64,000 nt of DNA from Isoetes taiwanensis (lineage: Eukaryota; Streptophyta; Lycopodiopsida; Isoetales; Isoetaceae), in the NCBI GenBank assembly GCA_021234155.1, contig JAJEKV010000014.1, positions 20,909,513-20,973,512 of the forward strand. The letters are read 5' to 3'. Shown in pieces: positions 46,898-57,599 of the stretch. The first letter of the stretch is position 1; each line of letters begins with the position of its first letter. The position numbers were made by a program, and so were the translations under genes. Under the pieces are notes generated by a model that was not told the DNA's origin, did no database searches, and worked only from the letters and a program-made list of their open reading frames with translations.

Positions 46898-49475
46898 TTG
46901 TTGTTTGGGTCCCATAGGCCAACTGGTCTCGGCGGCGATAAAATAAATTCAATTCAATTTGATTCTAGACATAAATTAGGTGATTTCAAATTTGTCACAG
47001 CATACCTTACTCAGATGAAGCAATGGCGCTTGGATTACATGGCTGCTGGTGGAGTGTTGTCTGAAAAACAGCTGATTCAAGATATCTTGATTGGTCTTCC
47101 TCCTTCGTATGATATTATCTCTTCGAATATCAGGTACAAGGAGAAGATTGATATAGCCAAAGTAACCATTCTACTGCAACAAGAGGATTTGGTGCAAAAG
47201 CAAAGCGATGGGAGAGTGGACCATGCTAATTTTGTGTCTACTTCTCGGGCTGACACCAAGAAGAAGTTTATTGATTGCAAAGACTCTAGGAAGTCAGAAA
47301 ATGTGAAGTCTGATGGTAAAAAGTCCAAGGAGTTCAAGTGCTGGAATTGTGGTGAAAAGGGTCACTACAATTCGAATTGTAAGAAGGAGAAGAAAAGGTC
47401 AAAGGGTAGTGACACGAGAAGCATAACAATCAACTCTAAGGGAGAGACAAGTGATGTTGCGTGTGCCACATTTGATGCTGAATACCTGAATCTTGCAGCA
47501 GCGGCCAGCACATTACAGAAGGACTGGATTTTGAACTCAGGAGCCACGGTTCATCTTACCGGAGATTCAGATGTGTTTTCTGAACTTGAACCTCGATCTG
47601 GAGGTGATGTGAAGATGGGTGATGGATATTCTCTTTCTATCACAGAAAAGGGCATTGTAGCTTTTCAATTGCATGGACGTGATGTAGTTAGTAAGGTGAG
47701 GAAGGTCATGTTTGCTCCCGGATTACAGTCTATTAATATCATGTCTGCTGCTGAATTTGATAAAGCATGCCATCACATTGTTCTCAGAAATGGCAAAGCC
47801 TATCTGCTGGGCAGGAATCCACTTGAAGGAATTGACTTGAAAATTCTGCAGTTCATAGTACAGTGGACGCTGCAGAATGGCTTGTATGTCTTTGATGGTT
47901 CAATTCATAAGACTGAACATGGTCTTGTATGTGCTGATTTGACTGCTGAGCATCTGTGGCATGCTCGTTTTGGTCATGTTGGAGGCACTGTTGTACATGC
48001 TTTGTACAAGAACAAGACAGTTACAGGTATTCCCTCTCTGAAATGTGTCAAGCTTGAGTGTGCTGCATGCATCTCGGAAAGCAACCCCAACAGCCTTTTC
48101 CACAGTAGGCTATTCATCGAGCAACTCAACTCCTTGAGCTGCTGCATTCTGTTTTGTGCTATATGCCTAATGTTTCACTAGGTGGAAAGAGGTATTTCTT
48201 GACCCTGATTGATGATTGCAGTAGGTACACTTGGGTGTATACTTTGCACTGCAAATCTGAGGTGCTTGGCAAGCTCAAGGCCTTCAAAGCAGCAGTCGAA
48301 AAGCAAACAGGGTTAGTAATAAAAAAGTTGAGAAGTGACAATGGAGATGAATATGTTTCTAATGCCTTTGATGAGTTTCTCATGGAAGAAGGTATTGAAA
48401 GACAGTTAATCATTTCTTATGCTCATCTACAAAATGGTGTAGCTGAAAGGAGGAATGGATCTTTGCTTGATTTGGCAAGATCTATGATGAGTCACAAGCA
48501 ACTGCCTCAATCTTTTTGGGGAGAGGCAGTAGTGACAGCAGCATATATGGCAAATAGGTCGCCTACTAAGGCAGTCCAGGATGTGACTCCTTGTGAAGCA
48601 TTTTGGAGAATGAAACCAGATGTGTCTCATTTGAGGGTGTTTGGATGCTTGGCTTATGCTTGCATACCTGCTGCGAAGCTGAAAAAGTATGGGAAGTTGC
48701 ATGACAGGGCTGTCAAAGCCATCTTCATTGGGTATCTAAAAAATCAGAAAGGTTACAAGTTATATGATCCTTCCAACAAGTAGGTTATTGTAAGCAGGTC
48801 AGTTCAGCTTGTTGAAGATGCTGTGTATGATGGCATATCTTCCAGTGATTCTCTTGTAGTTCATAATGACAGCAGCTTGGATGTTGGAGATCTGATAGCA
48901 GCTGCTGGTAGACCTTTCTCTTCCTCTCTAGTGGTTTCTCCAGTGAACTCACATTTGCCTGAAGTAGTGGCATGGGATGATCCCAATCCCACTCGTCCTA
49001 TGGTCCATGAGCAGGTTGGTTCCTTTCAGGGGGAGTCCAGCACACATGAAGGTACTGTAGCACCTGATCTAGCACATGTTACACCTATTGTAGCACCTGC
49101 TATACCTCCTATTGTTGAACCTAGGAGATCAGCACGTCTCAAAGAGAAACAAATTGTTGCAGAACCGGTTGCAGCACCTGTTATACCTGTTGTTGAACCT
49201 AGGAAATCAGCATGTCTGATGGAGAAACAGGAGAAGTCTAATGAATCATGTAACCTTGTCTTAATGGCAAAGGTCCAGGATCATGTTGATCCACACACCT
49301 TTCATGAAGCAGCTAGTGATCCGCAGTGGCAGCATGTAATGGAAGAAGAATACTCTCAATTGCTGAAGCAAGGCACATGGGAATTGATTGAACTTCCAGC
49401 TGATAAGCATGTTATTGGTTGTATAAGTGGGTGTTTAGAACCAAATTTCATGCTGATGAGACAGTGTCAAAGCAA
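46898..49475 (+). mobile_element. Copia fragment: gag, protease, integrase; RT lost
   Basis: Ty1/copia polyprotein remnant. Gag C-terminal part (KQLIQDILIGLPPSYD), zinc knuckle CWNCGEKGHYNSNC near 47339-47380, protease WILNSGATVHLTG at 47525 (the catalytic Asp is Asn), pre-integrase LWHARFGHVG near 47955-47985, then a frameshift near 48100-48180. The integrase core has LTLIDDCSRYTWVY, KLRSDNGDEYVS and NGVAERRNGSLLDLARSMMS, so all three acidic residues are in place. An in-frame TAG sits at 48781, after YDPSNK. The linker is Pro/Val-rich. It ends at the pre-RT region GTWELIELPADKHVIG, and after another frameshift YKWVFRTKFHADETV; similarity stops near 49475. RT, RNase H and LTRs are absent. Confidence 0.92.
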
Positions 49476-49509
49476 TTGCACCTATATCTATTATGCAACA
49501 AGGTAAAAC

Positions 49510-50615
49510 ATTTTCTCATCATGAATATCTATCTAATGGTGTCAATTGCATCCCATACTTTGAATTTTTTTTTTTTTTTTGGAAGGTGCAAGATTATTTT
49601 TTTCATTAATTGAGGAAAAACATACAATATACTCCAATTGCCCATAAATATAGGCAAGTTAAATATAATAGAGCTTATAAATAGAGAAAGTTATTATCAA
49701 AAAGTGTGAAGTCAACCAGGTCTTCCAGAAAAATGTAGTCTTCAGTCAAGGTCAAAGTAAGTCTTTGTCTTCAGTCTTAGTCAGAGTGCAGCAGCCAGAA
49801 CTGTATCCCTTAAGATAGCAAAAGGAGTCTTGTGAGGCAGCTTTATATTGATGAAGAGTATCACTTGTCTTCTAAAAAATCATAGCAGAGTTGAAAATAA
49901 GATTTCTTGAATCGAAATGATTGCAAGGAATGCATGAATGGCATGGGGCATCTTGTGCAGGACAGTTGAGTCTTTTAGATGCATGCAACAATTTATCTGC
50001 CTTTGAGCAATGCTAGATGCATCTATGAGAAGATGGGGAGAATGGCATAGCATTTGGCCATATTGTCGTTGATAGTCTTATGACATGTCTTGCAGTTTGC
50101 ATAGTCTCATGACATGCCCATTTGGTTCTAAAATGTTCTGATCCTGTTGTTCGTTTAATTCAGTGCCAAAAGCTCTTGGAATGGCAAATTTGCGCAACAC
50201 CAGATCATTACCACCTAAAGCTAGAGTTCAAATTTTGAAACATGGCTTGTTGTCAAGGTATAACTAGGCCTTCCACTTAGAGCATTAAACCCCCATTTTA
50301 AGTAGTTGAGCAGTAAACCCATTGGTATCAAGCTTATGGGTTTCCTGCTGATTTATTTATGAGCAAAATTAAAAGTGCTTTGGGAGGTTGGACCTTGTTG
50401 GTCATTGTCATAGAACCTCCCCATAGTCTTCGCTACGTTTGGCACCCTTCCTGATCAAGGGCATCCATGCCCTTCAAGTTGAGAAAAATGAACAAATTTG
50501 GGGACCCTTTTGCATACCATACAGTTTGATTTTAGCAACCATTGAAATAAGCAATGTAAACTGCTTTTGCTTATCTTGATAATTACGTAAAAAGACGTTA
50601 ACTTCCATGAATGGG
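49510..50615. other. Gene-free stretch after the Copia fragment
   Basis: A T17 run occurs at about 49564-49580. No domain was recognised. Short repeats such as GTCTTATGACATGTC and GTCTCATGACATG occur near 50075-50120. No RNA gene was seen. Confidence 0.45.
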
Positions 50616-50618
50616 TAA

Positions 50619-50750
50619 GGCTGGGTTCACATGCACCTTCACGACCCTCACCATCACGTAAAAGGGCTCACCGTTTTACGGCCACCATCGCCAATTTGCA
50701 CTGGGCAAAACAGGCCCCCTCTCCTGCGATGGTTGCATGTGAACCAGCCC
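50619..50750. mobile_element. Tourist-like MITE with TAA target duplication
   Basis: Terminal inverted repeats GGCTGGGTTCACATGCA (50619-50635) and the reverse complement of GGGCTGGTTCACATGCA (50734-50750), with two mismatches. The element is flanked on both sides by TAA, the usual PIF/Harbinger target duplication. It is 132 bp and non-coding, with an internal palindrome CGTAAAAGGG/GTTTTACG. This fits a small non-autonomous Tourist/PIF-type MITE. Confidence 0.78.
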
Positions 50751-50753
50751 TAA

Positions 50754-51240
50754 TGCAGTTTCTTCCAAGGCTTATGGAGCTGAAGTTGCATAATTGCATG
50801 AAGATGGTAAATTTCCTAAAATACTTTGGACATTTTGAAGCTGCTTCAAAGCCTCCATCTACATAATTGCCACAGCCTTAGAGCACTTCCAGAGTCCATT
50901 AGCAGGGGTGCAAAGTTCCAAGATGGTCTTAAAGTGTATGCACAAACCTTATGGAACTGCCACAGGACAATTGGAAATCTTCATGCTCTTGAATATATTA
51001 ACATTGCAGCTTGCTACAAACTAAGAGGACTTCCAAAGGGCATGAAGTCGAAAGTTATAGATGTGAGAGCCTAATAGACCTGCCGGCTGAGCTAGGCAAT
51101 CTATGTAAGTTACAGGAACTTGTCCTTGCAGGGTGTTGTTGAGCTTCCACCAAAGATTTGGTTCCCTCACCGACTTAAGAACTCTCCATTGCCAGCAGTT
51201 AACAAGCCTCCAAATCTATATTCGCTGGATTCCTTTACAC
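50754..51240 (+). pseudogene. LRR fragment of an NLR-type disease-resistance gene
   Basis: Leucine-rich-repeat coding remnants in shifting frames on the + strand: FLPRLMELKLHNC near 50762, LQSLHLHNCHSLRALPESI near 50843, IGNLHALEYINIAACYKLRG near 50970, and LIDLPAELGNLCKLQELVLA near 51072-51130. The spacing and the LPESIGNL consensus are those of plant NLR leucine-rich repeats. No NB-ARC or TIR/CC domain is nearby, and frameshifts and stops separate the repeats, so it is a decayed fragment. It starts directly beside the MITE at 50619-50750. Confidence 0.75.
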
Positions 51241-51802
51241 GTTGCGGAAACCATTAGGCTGCGTTGTATCATCTCTCATATTTGAGCCTTGAATGCTTTT
51301 CGGCAAGCCATCTTTGGCCACATCTCGACAAGCACACCCTTTTCGAATTCTTATACTTTTGCAGCCTCGACGACCCATTTCGACCCATTTTTTTTTACTT
51401 AATTGCAAATCGACTAGTTACTCTGCACGTCTACAATGATTAAGAAAACTAGTAATACACCATTTGCACTCAACTGCAGAAGAGTTCGGATTGTTAATAA
51501 CATAGAATTGGAGAACATCGGTCGATGAAGCAATTTATGAGAAGTTGAAGCTGTTTAAAAAACAAATCCTCGTGTAATTTGAATAGCAATCGCAGCCCTC
51601 TCAACCTTTTTGTTCTCACTCGCTGCAAAGGCATTGACCACCATTTCACTTTTGATAACAATCCTATATCTATCAGATGGTCATGAATTTCCTTCTTCCT
51701 TCTGACTGGATATCTTTAGGTTACAAAAATAGCTTAAAATAAGCAATCTAAAAATCATGTGAATGGCATCAGCAAGGACTAAGGGATCTCAGAATGTGCA
51801 AT

Positions 51803-53591
51803 CTATTCTTCCATTGCATCACCCTCAGTTACAGTTACTAGCTCCTTCAAAGGTGCTACTTTAGTTGACAACACCTCTGTAAGTAACACCAATTGTTTAT
51901 CAGAGAACTTAATTAAAAAAACTGCAACAGGTAAAAATCAACAGCTTACTTGTTGACCCTTTAGCAAAGCTGTAGCCTCCTTTTCGTACATATGTACGGG
52001 GATTTGGCTTGCTGTGGTTGCGTAAATACTCTTTCCCCGCCTTTGTGATAATGCAGAGGTCAACATTGCTTCCACTCCCTAGATCATTAAAAATTCCAGA
52101 ACAAATTGCCTGCGTAACCAAATCGATGCCCTCCTCCCTCTTCATAGCAAAACAAATGAAGCAGTCAGACTTAAGCGTAAGGATTAAAAAAAGAAAATCT
52201 TGCATGTACTGACCGTCATGTCTTCTTTGAACCTGGATTCAAAGACGGCCATTGCAGCAAGGGACCCTGAGCCCATAGTCGCAAAAGGAAGGGTATCGGT
52301 TGATCCATGAGGATACACCTGAATAACATCAACCATTACTTTTACCAAAGCGATACTTGATAATATAAACTTATTTCACAACAATACTACTTAGATTTGG
52401 TAATATACCGTGTGCAAATGAGGGCCTGTAACATCAAATCCTCCAAGGACTAGTGCAGCACTAACATGCCCTTGGTAACTGCTTGGTAACCAAATCTAAT
52501 GTTAGGAACTTAGCAGTTAACACTAGTTTTTATACTTGAGATAGAAACATATTGGGCAGAAGTAAAACAGCGTACCCAAAAAGATGTGACTTCAGCATTG
52601 TCAATGCAGTGATTACACGTGATTCACGTCCAGTTGCATAGCGATGAAGTTCAAGTTGGGATCTGACCATGTCTATTGAATGTTCTCATACTTATTAGAG
52701 GCACAATGAAACAAGTCATGAGCAGAATTTTGAAATGCTTAAGAACCTGTCACAGCTTCAGTATCGGCAGCTGTTCCAGCTCCACAGCAGTAAATATTAG
52801 GTGCAATGTAATGAATTTTTTCACAGTTCTTGTCGGCAACAATTTCGCCTTCAGTAGCCCGTGTGTCTGCTCCAAGAATTACACCATCCTGTTCCATAAC
52901 ATTGGAAGCATTTCAGAAATTGTACCAATAAATTATGCATAAACATGGTATCTGCATGTTGAAACATTGAGCTTTGCTTGTAGATGCTTTAAACTAATTT
53001 GCTGCATGAGAGACTAAATAGAGACTATAATGAATTCAAATTAGACTTTGCAATTATTGTAGCTGGAGGTTCAGTAAAGTGCGTCCATCATAAGTTTATG
53101 AGCACAGGATTCTTCTCTTTCCTGTATTTGATGTTCCTTTCTATATTCTAATGGAATACCTATGCAAAATCTCACTTATAAGGCCTTATGGATTTGAAAC
53201 TTACAAGTTAAGGGCTGTAACTCTCAGATTTTGAGTCCCATATCTTGTATACTGTTATAATTTTGTTCCCTAGGATTTTGCAGCAGTTCTCTTTGGCCAT
53301 GGCGTATATATACGTTTAGGGTTTCGAGACATAGCAGTTTCTAACCAGGCAGTAACAAAACAAAAACCTTGAGTTTTAATTATGAATGGATCGGAAAGAT
53401 TGGTGGAAAAATGATAGATAATGATCAATGTAGAGACTAACCTTAAAAACTATCCCCACAATAGTGGTTCCAGTCTTGCGAAACTTGGGCAGCTTGAGAC
53501 CCGTCTTCGCCAACATATCATTGCGGGTACATAAACCGAAATCGAATCCGGTGATGGCAGGGGCCAAATCCTCTGTCGCCGCCGTCGCCAT
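51803..53591 (-). CDS. PBB1: 20S proteasome beta-2 subunit (PSMB7/PBB type), 7 exons
   Basis: Catalytic beta-2 subunit of the 20S proteasome, giving trypsin-like activity in cytosol and nucleus. Exons on the - strand: 53591-53442, 52888-52747, 52672-52576, 52478-52409, 52318-52214, 52139-51950, 51876-51803. All introns are GT-AG and phases agree, giving 275 aa, near the usual plant length of about 273. Propeptide 1-41 ends ...KFRKTG; Thr42 of TTIVG is the mature N-terminal nucleophile. Asp58 and Lys74 match mature Asp17 and Lys33, and Gly86 matches Gly45 of the S1 pocket. Further motifs: [47 protein letters not shown] and [19 protein letters not shown]. The C-terminal tail is short and acidic, ending MEE. 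It appears functional. The choice between PBB1 and PBB2 names is arbitrary. Confidence 0.95.
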
Positions 53592-55010
53592 GCCAGCCTA
53601 AGGATACAAAAGACACTCCTTTTTTGGTTGCCCGAAGGAACATTAAAATGTAGCTGACTCATCGCTGATGTGGCAAGCCTGAAGCCACGTTCGCATAGAA
53701 CCCTATTTTGTTTGTTGGGTCAATATTCTGGAATATTCCCAATATTCTTCTTGTAGATGATCTATCCCAAACTAAAGTAGACCGACGAGCAATTTTATTT
53801 AGATAAAGATAAACATCGTTACACATCCAGTCAAGGTTTTACTCTAATTTTGGATCCAGTTCAAGTTTCCAATTTAGGTCTCGCTGCAGTTTTAATTCTA
53901 CTTCCTGATTTTGTTATTTGCTGCAGAGGCCAACTCCTAATTAAATGCTGCAGAGGTGTTGCCTTATGGTATGATTAGTACTGGATTTAAGCTTAAGCTC
54001 TAATTCTACCTTAAGTATGCCATTGTATCTTCCTTTAAACTCTCATCCATCCTCCTATTATGTATTCCACTCCAGTTCTTGATGCTCAATATGGACTCTA
54101 CTTTAAATATTGATCATAATCTTACTTCTATCCCAATTTTGTTGTACGTTCCATCTCAACTCTACCTCCAACTCATATTCTTGTTCTGGTATCTGCATTA
54201 AGTTGTAGTGGTACAGTTTCTACTCCAGACTCTGTTCCAAATTAAGTTTAATGTCTCTCACTACAAGAGAAAGGGTGGTGTCACTATGCATCAAATTTTG
54301 GCCTACAATTGCAATTCTGTGACAATCCAATATATTATACGTATAAATACATGTACTAGCACATCACAATACATGTCAACCATGAGACATATACAAGGGT
54401 ATGACATATACGATCTATACATTGGTTGTTATGCCCTTAGGAATTCATTTTTGGTGTTGGGGTATGATATTTGATTAGTTGAGCAAGTTAACCACTAATT
54501 TAATATGACATTTCTGGTAATAGCAAGAAATGTGTAGCAAGTAATTATGCTATGGTCTATGGCATATTGGAGAGCAATGCCATAGCATAAGTAGCAAGTA
54601 CTTATACATGGAACAGTGGCATTAGAGATTAATATGTCATAGTAGCAAAAATGAGGAGCAAGGATTTGTGTAATTGACTGCATTAGAGACCAACACATCC
54701 TCTCAAATATGTTTCCTTAAATAGATTCAACTTGATCTACTAACAACACAAATAACTTAATTTTCCACATTTGCATTCACGGGCATCCCTCGGATCGATC
54801 TTTTTATCAAGAGATTCTCAACTAACATGGATAAGCATGCAAGGGTATGAAAAAAAAGCAACAAGAATAAGCACAAAATGAATATTCCTCAGAGGGTGCC
54901 GCTGGAACACGAGCTTGCGACACAATGTGCTTACTCCATACTAGATAAGTAAAAGAAGATAAGGCTCCGCTTAAGGGTCTAACTGCATTGGACTTGTAAC
55001 GGAGTCAAAT
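53592..55010. other. Upstream flank of the proteasome gene, gene-free
   Basis: About 1.4 kb with no recognised coding unit. The DNA upstream of the - strand gene (53592-54000) would contain its promoter, but no TATA or proteasome-type regulatory motif could be assigned with confidence. 54480-54700 has short repeats containing AGCAAGTA and CATAGCAT. Confidence 0.45.
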
Positions 55011-55019
55011 CCGACGTGA

Positions 55020-56020
55020 CTACTGGAATCTCAGGAGAGTTTTAAGATATATCCTGGCTCTGCGGCAAGACAATATTATCTTCAGCCAAATCAGCCCACT
55101 GAAGTGGAGCAAAGCGACCATATATAACAGGAGGAGCAGAATCACATATAGCAAGTGCTGAGGAGAGCTGAGATGCAGAGGTATTAGAACCTTTAGATGA
55201 CTTTCGAGGTTGACGAAGAGCAGGTGGATGTTGGGGTGGAGGGTGGGTACCATGATGATCAATGTCCATGTACTGCCCACAAGCCTCTTCAACTTGCTCT
55301 TGCGACCTCTGAATCTCATCCAACCTTTGCCTCAGTTGATCCAGCAGCAGAGGCTTGGGACCAGTGGCTGGAATAGATGTAGAGGAAGTTACAGGGGGTT
55401 GAGAGACATCCATTGAGGAAGGAGTAGAACTAGGAGCAGGATTTGCGAGGCAATTGGAGGAGCCTGCTAGTAAGACTTACGAAAATGAGCAAAGAGAAGG
55501 GCCTAAAGGAATATGAGAGCCAACAATCGTAGCTTGAATGGAAAGAACATGGGCCCACTTTGAACAACAATTATTTAAGGCAGATCATGATGAATGGGCC
55601 GTGCTACACAAAGCTTAGTAATGCCATTGGTTATAGCATGTTGCAAGTGAAGTCCAATCTCACTAGCAATAGCAGAAATGAACTCAGAATCCTGAAACTC
55701 TAGAGGAAAATCTTCAATAGCAATCTAGAATGGGGCACATAAGGCATCTGGCTTACCTGGAAAAGAGCCAGGAACATACTGTTGATACAACAAGAAATGT
55801 TTCCACAGAGAATCAACACCTCGTTTTTTGAGTTGAGCCACCGGCTCAAGAGATTTAAATATCAAAAGAAAACAACATTGGTCTTTGGCCATGAGCTTGA
55901 TAGATTGATACGCAGGAAGCCCTAATTTATGTACATGCCCAGATAACCAAGATCCCATTCACTTCAGATCCAAGAAGGATCCAGTGAAGTAACAAACAAT
56001 AGAGCATGCAACTAATTGCT
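55020..56020 (-). mobile_element. LINE ORF1 remnant with DUF4283-like domain
   Basis: On the - strand, 55958-55560 reads MGSWLSGHVHKLGLPAYQSI, then after an in-frame TAG IAIEDFPLEFQDSEFISAIA and SEIGLHLQHA. This resembles the W(V/I)x(I/L)xxLPLEFxxxxxxxxIAxxIG pattern of the DUF4283 domain found in plant LINE ORF1 proteins, with the expected Trp replaced by the stop. Downstream (55413-55042) is a Pro/Ser-rich, partly coiled tail (LLDQLRQRLDEIQRSQEQVE). No ORF2 follows on the same strand, so this is an orphan piece. Confidence 0.55.
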
Positions 56021-56419
56021 CCATCAATGACAACGGTGAATCTCATGACTGGTCTACACCACAGGGGCCCCAAAGTGCTCAAAGGTTGACCTGCACTCCT
56101 GAACCTCATACAAAGTTTCAGCTGATTGGTAACAAAATATTCATGGAGTCCTGCTTGGCCTGCAACTGCTGAAGATAGGATGCAACTTCTTTTCTTATCA
56201 TTGTCCACCGTGGTGGCAACGGCCTCTGAGATACGAAGTGAGGTGGCTGGAGATGACACGCCTTTGCATAGCCACTCAGAAAAATGGAGACATGTAACCC
56301 TTGCCACTGTGTCAGAAGACCTCCAAAATGTAGAGATCGAGACATATGGCGTGGTTAAAGAAGAAGGTATCCCAGGCCTGCTCGAGGGAAGAGGGATAAA
56401 TTCCTTCTGCCTTGAGGAT

Positions 56420-56570
56420 CCTCCAACATGCATTGGATGTTCTATTAAAAGGGCCTCCTTCATGTGAAAGACTCCCAACATGTGTTGGGGGTGCAGCCTA
56501 TGTCACGTACTTCTGAGTAGGAGCTACTAATCTCATTTGTTTTGAAGAACTTCCAACATGTGTTGGAGGT
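56420..56570. repeat. Three copies of a CCAACATGTGTTGG-type palindrome
   Basis: CCTCCAACATGCATTGGA at 56420, CTCCCAACATGTGTTGGGG at 56472 and TTCCAACATGTGTTGGAGG at 56551, spaced 52 and 79 bp apart. A fourth, CCTCCAACGCATGTTGGAGG, lies at 45580. On the - strand each can encode P-x-(T/M)-(H/C)-V-G-(G/S), so a repeated peptide is an alternative explanation. Confidence 0.7.
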
Positions 56571-56759
56571 GCCTTCGGAAGTACTATGTTTACATTTGAG
56601 TTCTTGGCATAACTATGACTCATGATCTCCATCTCAAGCCTTCCATATCCTTGCCATGAAAGCATGCCCATGTGACCCCAAGTTTCTTGCCTAGCCTTCA
56701 CTTCCTAAGGCAAATTGGCCTAGAAGATTTTTTCTAGTCAAAACTTCTCTTTCATATGT

Positions 56760-57330
56760 CATTCACATTACACACACCCACCATGCCATCACCATCTTGT
56801 AAAAAGCAAAATTTCCACTCGATTTGACCATATCCATGGTCTAGGGTCAAACTCTCTCTCTAGAAGTCAAATGGTGAGAGAAAGTGCCAAATTCCTAAAG
56901 GAGGCAACAAAAGTCAAAGATTTGCCTAAAGAATGCAATTAACATGCATTAGCATTGAATTGACCCATGTCATCACTCAAAAATGGCCAAGTCATCTTAC
57001 ACATCATCTTCATTGCCATGTCACATCACACACGTGTCACCCCATTGAAAATACCATTCGACTCAAAAATTCTTCAATATAAGTTGTTTGAGTTCATAAG
57101 GGTGACATGTTATCTTGCCACATCATCACCAACACACTCCACATCATCATCCACATATCACACTCATCATCTCCACCTCATCACATGTTTTGAGTAGAAA
57201 AAATATTCCTTGCCAAGTTATTTGCCACCTCATCATCCCTTTTGCCATGTCATCCTCATCTTGCCAATTCATCTTGCCTACTTGCCACCTCACTATTTCC
57301 ATGCTCATTTTAAGCCAAAAATGAAAAATC
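56760..57330. repeat. Low-complexity CATCAT/CCACATCATC tract
   Basis: Irregular repeats of TCATCA, CACATCATC and TTGCCA (densest at 57110-57300). Reading frames across it are His/Ser/Leu-biased and not credible genes. Confidence 0.65.
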
Positions 57331-57599
57331 TGATTTTGCAAGAAAGATTCCCTCATCATGGAAAGCATCAAAAAAGATTCTTTTTGCAAAAAAAGAATTT
57401 TCAAAAATATGTTCATTTGGGCCTTCATATTTTATTTCTTGGTGTGCCAGGCTATATTTTGCAAAAAAAAATTCCTATCCCCCCCCCCGCCTAGATTCCC
57501 CGTCCAATCACCCCCTGCCACGTGGTATACCCAGGCATGTGGGGCGGTGGAGGTACCGAGGCCCACGTGGATATAGCACGTTAATTATCAATAATATTG

